Shown: one piece after another, positions 8,325 to 16,669 of the stretch | How the letters are laid out: each line of letters opens with the position of its first letter | Numbering within the stretch: position 1 is the stretch's first letter | Assembly (NCBI RefSeq): GCF_027622945.1 | Contig: NZ_JAPZVQ010000002.1 | Span: 141,850-205,849, forward strand | Direction: 5' to 3' | DNA length: 64,000 nucleotides | From: Glycomyces lechevalierae | GTDB lineage: Bacteria > Actinomycetota > Actinomycetes > Mycobacteriales > Micromonosporaceae | Notes under the pieces: model-generated | What the model was told of the DNA's origin: nothing | The model's database searches: none | The model's input: only the letters and a program-made list of their open reading frames with translations | Translations under genes and position numbers: made by a program

Positions 8325-9736
8325 GCCTCCTGGGCCGCCTGCCCGCCGGCGTCAGTGCTGTCTTTCAAACCGGTGCTGTCTTTCAAACCGGCGCTGTTCG
8401 AGGGGGCGCCTCCGGCGCTGACACGGACCGCTTCGGCGGTGGCGTCCTCGCCTTCGAGGCCGCGGGCCTGGGCTTCGCGGCGGGCCTCGCGGTAGCGGTT
8501 GAGGGCGCGCACGGTGCCGTTGACGATCGCGAGGAGCGGGACGGCGACGAGGGCGCCGATGATGCCCCAGACGAAGCCGCCGGCGGTGACGGCGAGGACG
8601 ATCGCGAGCGGATGGAGTTTCACCGCGCGGCTCATCAGGAAGGGCTGCAGGAGGTTCGACTCGAGCTGCTGCACGGCGAGGACGATGCCGAGGACGATGA
8701 GGGCGGTGACGATGCCGTTCGGGGTGCCGACGAGGGCCACGACGACGGCGATGATGCCCGAGACCGTCGCACCGATGATCGGGACGAACGCGCCCAGGAA
8801 GATCAGTGTGGTGAGCGGCAGCCACAGGGGGACGTTGAGGAGCCACAGTCCGAAGCCGATGAAGATCGCGTCCACGGCGGCGACGACCACGATGGTGCGC
8901 ATGTACTGCACGAGGGTCGACCAGCCGGCGCCGCCGGCGTAGCGGAGCGGCTCGGAGGCGGAGCGCGGGAGCATCCCGGTGAGGAAGGTCCAGATCTTGC
9001 GGCCGTCGCGGATGAAGAAGTAGGTGGTGAAGAGGACCAGGAACAGGCCGGTGACGAAGTTGCCGAGGCCGGAGGCGGTCGAGCCGGCGACGTCGAGTCC
9101 GGTCTGGACGATGGTCTGCTGGTTCTCGTTGTACCAGTCGGTGATGTTGCCCTGGATGTCCTCGAGGAACACGGCGACCTGCGCGCCGTCGAGGCCGTAG
9201 GGGCCGGATTCGAGCCAGGCCTGGGCGTCCTTGAGGCCCGTGAGGATCGAGTCGTAGAAGTCGGGGATGCCGGCGATGAACTGCTGGATGACGAAAGTGA
9301 GGATCGCGCCGACGGCCGCGAGGCCCGCGACGAGCATGAGGATCGAGGCGAGGGACTTGTTCCAGCCGTGGCGGATGAGCCACGCGGCGGCCGGTTGGAG
9401 CATCGCGGCGAGGAGGAAGGAGATCGCGACGGGGATGACGACGACGGTGACGTAGGAGAGGAGGTACAGGATCACCGCGACGCCCGCGCCGACGATGAGG
9501 ATCCGCCAGGACCACGCGGCGGCCACGGCGAGGCCGGTGGGGACGAAGCGGCGCTCGGCGCCCTCGCCGTCGCCGGCCTGGTCGAGTTCGGGCGGTAGGT
9601 CGCCGCCGGCCAGGGGGATCTCGGGGTCGTCGTCGACCGGTTCGCGCACGGCCAGCGCCCGCTCGGCGACCGGGTTGAGGCGCATGCCTATCCACAACTG
9701 ACGTGCCCGGGCGGTGGTGCGGCGGAATCGGCTCAC
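8321..9736 (-). CDS. AI-2E family transporter
   Basis: A 471-residue membrane protein with about eight helices in the PF01594 arrangement: paired N-terminal helices, an amphipathic extracytoplasmic stretch (IAGIPDFYDSILTGLKDAQ), then the helical core with FLGAFVPIIGATVSGIIAV. Members export autoinducer-2 or act as Na+/H+ antiporters; substrate unknown. I chose GTG at 9736 because GGAG lies eight bases upstream and the region beyond has no coding character. A hydrophilic tail after the last helix contains a short repeat. First gene before the DinG-like helicase. Confidence 0.85.
   Translation of the reverse strand: MSRFRRTTARARQLWIGMRLNPVAERALAVREPVDDDPEIPLAGGDLPPELDQAGDGEGAERRFVPTGLAVAAAWSWRILIVGAGVAVILYLLSYVTVVVIPVAISFLLAAMLQPAAAWLIRHGWNKSLASILMLVAGLAAVGAILTFVIQQFIAGIPDFYDSILTGLKDAQAWLESGPYGLDGAQVAVFLEDIQGNITDWYNENQQTIVQTGLDVAGSTASGLGNFVTGLFLVLFTTYFFIRDGRKIWTFLTGMLPRSASEPLRYAGGAGWSTLVQYMRTIVVVAAVDAIFIGFGLWLLNVPLWLPLTTLIFLGAFVPIIGATVSGIIAVVVALVGTPNGIVTALIVLGIVLAVQQLESNLLQPFLMSRAVKLHPLAIVLAVTAGGFVWGIIGALVAVPLLAIVNGTVRALNRYREARREAQARGLEGEDATAEAVRVSAGGAPSNSAGLKDSTGLKDSTDAGGQAAQEA
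8355..8390. repeat. 18-bp perfect tandem duplication in the AI-2E 3' end
   Basis: The unit GTGCTGTCTTTCAAACCG occurs twice head to tail (8355-8372, 8373-8390) and encodes a repeated GLKDST in the cytoplasmic tail. Being six codons it keeps the frame. Confidence 0.9.
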
Positions 9737-10134
9737 GATGTCTCCAAGGACGGTTCCTCCGGAAGGAGGTGGGTGGAACGTCAACACGTACCGTACCGGT
9801 TCGGTGCGACTCTTCCGATACAGCAGCCTGTACCGAGTGCCCGCGGGCACGCCGTTGCGGGGCGCGGGACGGCGGTGGCGGGGAAGGGATCTCGTGCCCG
9901 CTTGGGGCGCTTGGTGTTCGGTGCCGCGCGGCGCGCCCGGTCCCCCGACCTGCCGGAGGTGTCGTACCCGCCGGGCACCATGGGTGTTCGGGGGCGCCGG
10001 GAGGCGCCGCACCCGGGCTCGCGGGCCGGTGCGGGCGTCCGGCCGTCGCGTCCCGGGCCGGACGCCGCGCGCGGACGTGGGACTGCCCGCTCGGGCTGCT
10101 CCCTTCGAGCCCGCAGCCGGTAAGCTGGCGCGCT
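9737..10134. other. 398-base divergent intergenic region
   Basis: No convincing gene. It contains a CCTCC-TTCC-GGAGG hairpin (9757-9770) just upstream of the AI-2E ribosome binding site, which could compete for it. At its right end TAAGCT (10121-10126) fits a -10 for the GroES-like gene. The remaining reading frames have no consistent third-position bias. Confidence 0.5.
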
Positions 10135-10473
10135 GTGACCGATACACCGTTGGACTCCACGACCGGCCTGCCGGTCCGGCTCCTGCACGACCGCCTCCTC
10201 GTGCGCGAGGACGCGGACTCCGAGCGCCGCTCCGCCGCCGGCATCGTCATCCCCGCCACCGCCGCCATGGGCCGGCGCCTGCACTGGGCGGAGGCCGTCG
10301 GCGTCGGGCCGCTCGTGCGCTCCGTGGAGGCCGGGGACCGCGTCCTGTTCGACCCCGAGGACAAGGCCGAGGTCGAGCTGCAGGGCCGCACCTTCATCCT
10401 CCTGCGCGAGCGCGACATCCACGCGGTCGCCGCCAAACGCGTCGACAACGACGGCACGGGGCTCTACCTCTGA
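10135..10473 (+). CDS. GroES-like (Cpn10 family) protein
   Basis: A 112-residue protein with the Cpn10 fold: start motif VRLLHDRLLVREDADSERRSAAGIVIPA, a shortened mobile-loop region, and VGPLVRSVEAGDRVLFDPEDKAEVELQGRTFILLRERDIHAV. Canonical GroES ends in a very similar strand. No groEL follows, there is no CIRCE-like repeat, and extra C-terminal residues (AAKRVDNDGTGLYL) are present, so it is probably a solitary paralogue. GTG start eight bases after TAAGCT, without Shine-Dalgarno, suggests leaderless translation. Overlaps tyrA (TGATG). Confidence 0.75.
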   Translation: MTDTPLDSTTGLPVRLLHDRLLVREDADSERRSAAGIVIPATAAMGRRLHWAEAVGVGPLVRSVEAGDRVLFDPEDKAEVELQGRTFILLRERDIHAVAAKRVDNDGTGLYL

Positions 10474-11405
10474 TGCGCGTCGCGGTCCTCGGGCTCGGCC
10501 TCATCGGCGGCTCCGCCGCGCTCGCCCTCGCCGAGGCCGGGCACGACGTGCTCGGCCTCGACCCCGACGCCGCGACCCGTGACGCCGCCGCCGCGCACTT
10601 CCCCGTCACCGCCGACCCCGCCGGACTCGCGGGCACCGACCTCGCGGTCGTGGCCGCCCCGTTCCGGCACCTCGCCGCGATCGCGGACGAGACCCTGGCC
10701 GGCTACACGGGCCTGGTGACCGACGTGTCCTCCGTGAAGGACGTGCCCGCGCGGCTGTTCGCGCGCCACCGCTTCGTCGGCGGGCATCCCATGGCGGGCA
10801 AGGAGACCGCGGGTTTCGCCGCCGCCGAACCGGGGCTGTTCCGGGACCGCAAGTGGGTGCTGTGCCTCGAAGCGGACACCGACCTCGGCGACTGGACGGC
10901 CCTCGCCGCGCTGTGGACCTCGATCGGCGCGCACGTCGTGCCGGCCACCGCGGCCGCGCACGACCGGGCCGCCGCCCGCATCTCGCACCTCGAGCACCTG
11001 GTCGCGGCCGCGCTCGTGCGCGTCGCCGACGAGCCGCTGGCCCGCACGCTCGCGGCCGGCTCGTTCCGCGACGGCACCCGCGTCGCGGCCAGCCCGACCG
11101 CGCTGTTCACCGGCATGGTCGAAGGCAACCGGGAGCAGTTGCTGGCGGCGCTGGACGATCTCGGCGAGGAGCTCGGGTATGCGCACGGGTACCTGCAGAC
11201 GACCGATCGGCCGAACCCAATCAGTGAATGGTTCGACGGGGCCCGCGCGCTCCGCGCGGACTGGCCTCCGGAAGTCCTTGCGGCGCAACGCATCCCGCTC
11301 ACGCGGGACGCGCTCGTCGAACTCGGCGAGGCCGGCGGATGGCTCGAAGCGGTCGAAAGCGAGGTCGCGCTCGCCCGGCGCCCTCGCGTAAAGTCCACTC
11401 CATGA
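10473..11405 (+). CDS. tyrA: Prephenate dehydrogenase (TyrA)
   Basis: A 310-residue enzyme. The N-terminal Rossmann motif GLGLIGGS (residues 7-14) binds NAD(P); VTDVSSVKD and GGHPMAGKETAGFAAA match TyrA active-site segments, and SHLEHLVAAAL lies in the helical domain where TyrA has SHLPH. It oxidatively decarboxylates prephenate to 4-hydroxyphenylpyruvate in tyrosine synthesis. Length is typical for a monofunctional TyrA without an ACT domain. The ATG overlaps the stop of the GroES-like gene and its own stop overlaps the next ATG, so the three genes form an operon. Confidence 0.92.
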   Translation: MRVAVLGLGLIGGSAALALAEAGHDVLGLDPDAATRDAAAAHFPVTADPAGLAGTDLAVVAAPFRHLAAIADETLAGYTGLVTDVSSVKDVPARLFARHRFVGGHPMAGKETAGFAAAEPGLFRDRKWVLCLEADTDLGDWTALAALWTSIGAHVVPATAAAHDRAAARISHLEHLVAAALVRVADEPLARTLAAGSFRDGTRVAASPTALFTGMVEGNREQLLAALDDLGEELGYAHGYLQTTDRPNPISEWFDGARALRADWPPEVLAAQRIPLTRDALVELGEAGGWLEAVESEVALARRPRVKSTP

Positions 11406-13099
11406 GAAGCATCGACCGCATCGCCGACCAGTACGTCGAGGACGTCATCGCTCTGAGCCCCCTCACGGCCACGAGCATGGGCGTCCCCGGACACGACCAC
11501 GAGATCGACGACCTCTCGCCCGCCGGGCTCGAGGCCGAAGCCGCCCTCACCCGCAAGGCGATCGCCGACCTCGAGGCCGCCGAGCCCGTCGACGAGCGCG
11601 AGCGCGTCGCCAAGGACGCCATCCTCGAGCGCCTGCGCCTCCAGATCGAGCGCCACGACGCGGGCGACACGTACTTGAGCCTCAACGTCCTCGCCTCCCC
11701 CGTGCACGGCGTGCGGCAGATCTTCGACCTCATGCCCAAGGAGGGCCAGGAGGCCGCCGAGAACATCGCGGCCCGCCTCGCGGCCATCACGAAGGCGTTC
11801 GAGCAGTACACCGAGACGCTGCGCGCCGAGGCCGCCGAAGGGCGCGTCGCCGCCAAGCGCCAGGTCCTCGAAGTGGCGACCCACTGCGACAACTGGAACG
11901 GCGCGAAGGGCCCGGGCACCGACTTCTGGGCGGACCTCGTCTCGGGCATCACCGTGGACGGCGAGCCCGTGCAGGCCGGCCCGCTGCGCATCCAACTGGG
12001 GAACGCCGCCGCCTGGGCGCGCTCGGCCACCCACAACTTCGCGCGGTTCCTGCGCGAGGAGCTGGCCCCGCAGGCCCCCGAGACGGACGCGGTCGGCCGC
12101 GACCGCTACTCGCGCGCGTCCCGGTACTTCATCGGCTCCGCGATCGACCTCGAGGAGACCTACGCCTGGGGCTGGCAGGAGCTGGCCCGCATCGAGGCGG
12201 ACATGCGCGCGACCTGCGAGCGGATCAAGCCGGGCGCGACGATCGAGGAGGTCGTGGCCTTCCTCGACCAGGACCCCGACGAGAACATGACCGACAAGAA
12301 CGTGTTCCGCGACTGGATGCAGGAGCTCGCCGACTCGACGATCGCCGACCTCGCGGACACGCACTTCGACATCCCCGAGCAGATCCGCACCATCGACTGC
12401 AAGATCGCGCCGACCGAGGACGGGGCGATCTACTACACCGGGCCGAGCGAGGACTTCTCCCGTCCGGGCGCGATGTGGTGGTCGGTGCCGGAGGGGCAGA
12501 AGCTCTTCGGCAAGTGGCGCGAGAAGTCCACGGTGTACCACGAGGGCGTGCCGGGCCACCACCTCCAGGTCGGCCAGACCATGGCGCGCGTGGAACTGCT
12601 CAACCGCTTCCAGCGCCAGATGATGTGGTGCTCGGGCCACGGCGAGGGCTGGGCCCTCTACTCCGAGCGGCTCATGGACGAGCTCGGCTACTACGAGGAC
12701 GACCCGGGCGGTCGCCTCGGCATGCTCGACGCGCAGGCGTTCCGCGCCGCCCGCGTCGTCGTCGACATCGGCCTCCACTGCGAGTTCGCGATCCCCGAGG
12801 ACAACCCGTTCGGCTGGCGGCAGGGCGAGACCTGGGACGGCGAGAAGATGTTCGAGTTCATGCGCGCCCACACCCGCACGATCGAGGACGACATGCTCAA
12901 GTTCGAGCGCAACCGCTACCTCGGCTGGGCCGGCCAGGCGCCGTCGTACAAGGTCGGCGAACGCCTGTGGATGCAGGCCCGCGAGGACTACAAGTCGCGC
13001 AAGGGCGAGGACTTCAGCCTCAAGCAGTTCCACTCGGACGCGCTGAACCTCGGCTCGATGGGCCTCGCCCCGTTCGCCGAGGCCCTCGGCCGCCTGTAA
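11402..13099 (+). CDS. DUF885 family putative metallopeptidase
   Basis: A 565-residue protein of the DUF885 family. The diagnostic motif YHEGVPGHHLQ gives HExxxGH at H380-E381-H386, followed by GHGEGWALYSERLMDELG, where the downstream Glu would complete a zinc site. DUF885 proteins are predicted zinc carboxypeptidase-like enzymes; no signal peptide is seen, so it should act in the cytoplasm. The ATG overlaps the tyrA stop. Confidence 0.85.
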   Translation: MRSIDRIADQYVEDVIALSPLTATSMGVPGHDHEIDDLSPAGLEAEAALTRKAIADLEAAEPVDERERVAKDAILERLRLQIERHDAGDTYLSLNVLASPVHGVRQIFDLMPKEGQEAAENIAARLAAITKAFEQYTETLRAEAAEGRVAAKRQVLEVATHCDNWNGAKGPGTDFWADLVSGITVDGEPVQAGPLRIQLGNAAAWARSATHNFARFLREELAPQAPETDAVGRDRYSRASRYFIGSAIDLEETYAWGWQELARIEADMRATCERIKPGATIEEVVAFLDQDPDENMTDKNVFRDWMQELADSTIADLADTHFDIPEQIRTIDCKIAPTEDGAIYYTGPSEDFSRPGAMWWSVPEGQKLFGKWREKSTVYHEGVPGHHLQVGQTMARVELLNRFQRQMMWCSGHGEGWALYSERLMDELGYYEDDPGGRLGMLDAQAFRAARVVVDIGLHCEFAIPEDNPFGWRQGETWDGEKMFEFMRAHTRTIEDDMLKFERNRYLGWAGQAPSYKVGERLWMQAREDYKSRKGEDFSLKQFHSDALNLGSMGLAPFAEALGRL

Positions 13100-13120
13100 C
13101 GCGAAGATGCTTCTGGGGCC

Positions 13121-13251
13121 GGTGGTGTCGGTCCCTTGAGGTATAGGTAATTGACGAGGGGGCCTGCGTCAGGGACATTTCGGGAATTCCGGATTTGTCC
13201 CTCACGCAGGCCCCCTCGTCAACCAAGGTATGCGACGGCACCGACACCGCC
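13121..13251. repeat. 131-bp imperfect palindrome between convergent genes
   Basis: Inner arms of 27 bp (13151-13177 and 13196-13222) pair with one mismatch around an 18-base AT-richer loop. Outer arms of 15 bp (13121-13135 and 13237-13251, GGYGGTGTCGGTSCC) pair with two mismatches. It separates the DUF885 gene from the winged-helix gene, both ending into it. It may act as a bidirectional terminator or be a MITE-like insertion; no flanking target duplication was recognised. Confidence 0.8.
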
Positions 13252-13297
13252 AGTAAGCGAAAGGTCCTCGCGGCCCCGGGCCGGAACCGCCAGGGCC

Positions 13298-14440
13298 TCA
13301 ATCCTCGTGATCGAGCACGAGCTCCATCTCCGGCTTGCCGTACCAGGCGCGCAGCCGGTCCGCGCCGCGGCGCAGCGCCGCGATCTCGGCGGCCGTGAAC
13401 CCCCGCACCCGCCACGTCTCGATGAGCACGGACTCCTTCTTCGGCGTCGCCTTCCAACTGCCGATCACCTGGCCGTCGAGCAGGATCACCGACGTGAACC
13501 GGGCCCGGCCCGGGAAGCGCGTGCGCGGCACCGAATGGTGCAGCACGAACTCCTTCGAGTCCGTGTAAGCGCAGATCATCTCGTCGAAGCCCTGCACGAA
13601 GTCCACCACCGGCGCCGAATCGCGCTCCGCCGGCGGCTCCTGCGTGTAGTAGAGGACGCGCTCGCCGACCCGCAGCTCCTGCAGACCGAGCCCGTCGACC
13701 GCCGCCTTCGCGTCGCTCACCTTCAACGTCGCCCAACGGGTGAAATCCTTCAGCGTCGCCGGGCCCCGCGAGGCGAAGAACCGCTCCGCCAGCGCCCGGA
13801 TCGCATCGTCCTGCGCGATAGACCCGGCCAGGACGCGCTCGTCGAAGTTCGCGTACGTTTGCTTGCCGCCCTTGGGGGTTCCCGAGACGATCGCCGACTC
13901 CAGCTCCGCGTGCATCAGCAGGTGGATGAGCCTCGTGCTCGTCGGATCGGCGACCCCGGCCGCGGCCAGCGCCTCGGACGCCTCCTCGCGCGTCAGGTGC
14001 CGCCCGCCCGCGGTGGCCGCGGCGAGCACTTCGGCGCCGCGCCCGAGGGTCGCGTCGTCGAGCCCCCAGGCGCGGTTGTTCGTGCCCATGAGGTTGCGGA
14101 CGCGCTCGCCGCCGGCGGCGAGCATCATCCGCAGGTCTTCGACGGGCACGGTGTGCCAGGTGGTGCGCAGGACGTGGGTGCGCACGACCGCGCCCTTGTC
14201 GATGAGGTCGTCGACCGTCTCGACGGACGCGAACGCCTGGCCGTCGGCGTCGGGCCGGGTGCGCATCGCGGGGGTGAGCTTCGAGGGCTGGTACTCCTGG
14301 GACTGGACCGCGCCGAGGTGCCTGAAGGCGTCCAGCGGCGTCGCGAAGCGCTCGCCCCAGAGACGCTGGGAGTGGGCCCGCCAGGCGGCGACCGCGCCCG
14401 GCTCGAGATCGGTGCCGAGGCGGCCGGTGGGTGATGCCAT
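13298..14440 (-). CDS. Winged-helix DNA-binding (HTH_42, AlkZ/AlkX-like) protein
   Basis: A 380-residue protein of the PF06224 family. The N-terminal LGAVQSQEYQPSKLT contains a QxQ (QSQ) that aligns with the catalytic QxQ of AlkZ-type DNA glycosylases. RTHVLRTTWHTV and the C-terminal strands (VILLDGQVIGSW, VLIETWRVRGFTAAEIAAL) are family hallmarks. AlkZ-like enzymes remove bulky alkylated bases or crosslinks; whether this one is catalytic cannot be told. It carries its own ATG and is transcribed towards the large palindrome. Confidence 0.75.
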   Translation of the reverse strand: MASPTGRLGTDLEPGAVAAWRAHSQRLWGERFATPLDAFRHLGAVQSQEYQPSKLTPAMRTRPDADGQAFASVETVDDLIDKGAVVRTHVLRTTWHTVPVEDLRMMLAAGGERVRNLMGTNNRAWGLDDATLGRGAEVLAAATAGGRHLTREEASEALAAAGVADPTSTRLIHLLMHAELESAIVSGTPKGGKQTYANFDERVLAGSIAQDDAIRALAERFFASRGPATLKDFTRWATLKVSDAKAAVDGLGLQELRVGERVLYYTQEPPAERDSAPVVDFVQGFDEMICAYTDSKEFVLHHSVPRTRFPGRARFTSVILLDGQVIGSWKATPKKESVLIETWRVRGFTAAEIAALRRGADRLRAWYGKPEMELVLDHED

Positions 14441-14582
14441 CTGGACATGCTAACCGCCCCATACGACATGAGCGCTCCGCCGATCCGCGTGTCCCGCCGA
14501 GCCGGGCGCATGGCCGAGATCACCGGTCGCGCTGGCGAACGAGCGGGTGGACGCGGTTGCGAACAACGGCCACAATTGCGGC

Positions 14583-15272
14583 ATGTCCCTTCCCAACGCG
14601 GTCCTCAGGCTCTCCACCGACGTCCTCGCCGACATCAACGACGACGAGCGCCTGGCGTTCGCCTACGCGCACGGCCCCGCCCTGTCCGGATTCGGGGAGG
14701 AGGCCGAGCTGGTCTGCGTGTGGGAGACCGACACCGTCCCCGCCGACGCCAGCGACGAGGCCGTGCACCTCACCGTCGCGCGCTTCCAGGCGCACCTCGA
14801 AGCGCTCGACCGAGGCGAGGGCTGGGAGCGGCCCGGCGACGAGGCCCTGCACGTCATCGCGCGCTTCGCCGAGGGCACGCTCCTCGCCGACGACTCCGAG
14901 CTGGGCTCGAGGGCGCGCGCCGAGGCCACCGAGTTCCCGCAGGCCCTGGCCGACGCGTCCCGCGAGGCCGTGGCCGGCGAGGTCGAGGCCATCGCGAAGC
15001 GCCTCGGCGACGCGGCCGACCCCTGGGAGCTCGCCGAGACCCTGACCGAGGGCCTCCACCGCGCCTACGTGGCGCTCTTCGCGGCGGGCGGGTACTTCTT
15101 CCCCGGCCACGAGCACCGTGCGGCCTTCGTCGAGCGCTACGTCCTGGGCGACGAGGTCACCGAGGCCGAAGCCGCCGTATGGACCGCCGCCGGCGCCCCG
15201 CTCCCCGAACGCGCCGAAGCCCTCCCCGCCGCCTGGCGTGCCCTGGCGAAGACGGTCCTCGACAACTGCTGA
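14583..15272 (+). CDS. Hypothetical protein
   Basis: A 229-residue acidic soluble protein with no confident family. The N-terminus (LSTDVLADINDDERLAFAYAHGPALSGFGEEAELVCVWET) is laid out like a nucleotidyltransferase core in which the usual GS and paired Asp residues are missing; this is only a resemblance. Coding bias is strong. I preferred ATG 14583 over the in-frame GTG at 14547, which adds poorly coding residues; neither has a good Shine-Dalgarno. It is followed by tRNA-Arg. Confidence 0.6.
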   Translation: MSLPNAVLRLSTDVLADINDDERLAFAYAHGPALSGFGEEAELVCVWETDTVPADASDEAVHLTVARFQAHLEALDRGEGWERPGDEALHVIARFAEGTLLADDSELGSRARAEATEFPQALADASREAVAGEVEAIAKRLGDAADPWELAETLTEGLHRAYVALFAAGGYFFPGHEHRAAFVERYVLGDEVTEAEAAVWTAAGAPLPERAEALPAAWRALAKTVLDNC

Positions 15273-15319
15273 GGCTTCTCTCGCCTGGTCGATGACGCAG
15301 GGCACATCCGCTTACCCGG

Positions 15320-15349
15320 TTGCAGATCCGTTTTCGGCCCAGGTAAGGT
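15320..15349 (+). promoter_or_regulatory. Promoter of tRNA-Arg
   Basis: TTGCAG (15320-15325), an 18-base spacer, then TAAGGT (15344-15349), 36 bases before the tRNA. Confidence 0.6.
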
Positions 15350-15385
15350 TATGCCCGGTCCTGATCGAAACGATCAAGCCGACCT

Positions 15386-15461
15386 GCGCCGCTAGCTCAA
15401 CGGATAGAGCATCTGACTACGGATCAGAAGGTTGGGGGTTCGAATCCCTCGCGGCGCACCA
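15386..15461 (+). tRNA. tRNA-Arg (anticodon ACG)
   Basis: A 76-nt cloverleaf. Acceptor GCGCCGC/GCGGCGC, discriminator A and encoded CCA; anticodon stem-loop TCTGA-CTACGGA-TCAGA (ACG, wobble A probably deaminated to inosine); T-loop GGTTCGAATCC. Confidence 0.97.
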
Positions 15462-15466
15462 ACGAG

Positions 15467-15492
15467 AGCCAGGTCTTCGGACCTGGCTTTTC
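15467..15492 (+). terminator. Terminator of tRNA-Arg
   Basis: A perfect stem AGCCAGGTC-TTCG-GACCTGGCT with UUCG loop, followed by TTTCT, six bases after the tRNA 3' end: a classical intrinsic terminator. Confidence 0.9.
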
Positions 15493-15679
15493 TGGTTTCT
15501 TGCGGCCATTGCGGGTGGTCGACGGCGTTTCTCGGATCGGGTCTCGCTCGGTGGGCGGGGCAACTCGTGGGTGTGGTTGGCGCGTAGGTCTTTTGGACTG
15601 GTTCGGGTGTCGCACACTGTTGGGTGGTTCGCGGCCCGGATCGGGTGCGGACGCTTCATACCCCCATGAGGAGCAACAG

Positions 15680-16618
15680 ATGAAGAGGCGGAACATCCTT
15701 CGTGCGGTGGCCATCGGGGCGCCTTTGGCTGCGGCCGGGGCGATCGGGGTCGGTGTCGCGGCGGCGGACACGGCGAACTTCAAGGTGATCGTGACCGAGC
15801 AGGTCTCCAACAAGGTGTTCGTGTTCGACAAGGACAAGTCCTTCAGCAACGCCAACGCCTACAAGATGTGGAGCCCCGGCACGGGCGGTTGGGCGAACCT
15901 GTCCGACTGCCGGATCCGGGACACGGCGCAGTTCGGGGCGATCGGGCTGGCCGCCGCGTCAGGCGGGAAGGTCGGGATCTGGAACATCACCGACGAGCGG
16001 GAGCAGGAGCTCAACGACGTGCTGTGGAGTGCGACGCCGGGCGGGAACCCGCACGCGCTCGAGCGGATTCCGGACCTGGGGGCGTTCGTCGCGGCGTCGT
16101 CGGACGGGTTCCTGACCGTGTACGCGCCGACGAAGATCTCTGATCCGTCGACGCTCGCGAAGGTGCAGACGGTGTCGCTGGCCGGCGCGCACGGGGTCGT
16201 GTGGGACCCGAACAACAAGCTGCTGTGGGCTTCGGGCAACAAGATCGTGCAGGCCTACACGGTGTCCGGCACGTACCGGGACATCCGGCTGAAGGCGTCG
16301 AGCAAGAAGGTGACGCTCTCGGGGCTCGGGCACGACCTGCAGCCGGACTTCTCGAACAAGGCGAAGCTGCTGGTCTCGGACTCGTACGGCGTGTACTCGA
16401 TCGACAAGGGCACGCTCGCGAAGACGACGCTGCACACGACCACGCGCATCAAGGCCTACGTGAAGATGAGCACCGGCGAGTACTTCTACGTGCGCGGCGA
16501 CAACGCCGGATCGCGCGACTGGGGCAGCCCGACCGTGGTGTTCTCGGAGTCGGCTGACCGGACAAGGGACGGCGCCGAGTTCTACAAGGCCCGGTACTAC
16601 ACGACCGCTTACAACTAG
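15680..16618 (+). CDS. Secreted beta-propeller-like protein (DUF6528-like)
   Basis: A 312-residue exported protein. The leader MKRRNILRAVAIGAPLAAAGAIGVGVAAA has a twin-arginine-like KRRNIL and a cleavage site near AAA-DTA, so Tat or Sec export is likely. The mature part shows repeated strand blocks with Trp/His positions (VWDPNNKLLWASGNKIVQAYTV, LSGLGHDLQPDF) typical of propeller proteins; I associate it with DUF6528. Function unknown. Preceded by GAGGAGC. Confidence 0.7.
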   Translation: MKRRNILRAVAIGAPLAAAGAIGVGVAAADTANFKVIVTEQVSNKVFVFDKDKSFSNANAYKMWSPGTGGWANLSDCRIRDTAQFGAIGLAAASGGKVGIWNITDEREQELNDVLWSATPGGNPHALERIPDLGAFVAASSDGFLTVYAPTKISDPSTLAKVQTVSLAGAHGVVWDPNNKLLWASGNKIVQAYTVSGTYRDIRLKASSKKVTLSGLGHDLQPDFSNKAKLLVSDSYGVYSIDKGTLAKTTLHTTTRIKAYVKMSTGEYFYVRGDNAGSRDWGSPTVVFSESADRTRDGAEFYKARYYTTAYN

Positions 16619-16629
16619 CGCCCAGTGGT

Positions 16630-16668
16630 GAACGGCCCGTTCAGTGCACAGCGCTGAACGGGCCGTTC
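16630..16668. terminator. Bidirectional terminator hairpin
   Basis: A perfect 15-bp stem (GAACGGCCCGTTCAG and its complement) with a 9-base loop, between the 3' ends of the secreted protein gene and the convergent MOSC gene. Confidence 0.8.
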
Positions 16669-16669
16669 G

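Noticed and set aside
9773-10123. Plus-strand frame after the SD-like GGAAGGAGG
   Set aside because: The SD-like string is the complement of the hairpin before the AI-2E gene; codon bias and motifs are absent.
10081-10134. CIRCE (HrcA) element before the GroES-like gene
   Set aside because: No TTAGCACTC-N9-GAGTGCTAA repeat is present.
9737-10147. N-terminal extension of the AI-2E gene up to 10147
   Set aside because: It overlaps the divergent GroES-like start and has no transporter-like sequence; GTG 9736 has a proper ribosome site.
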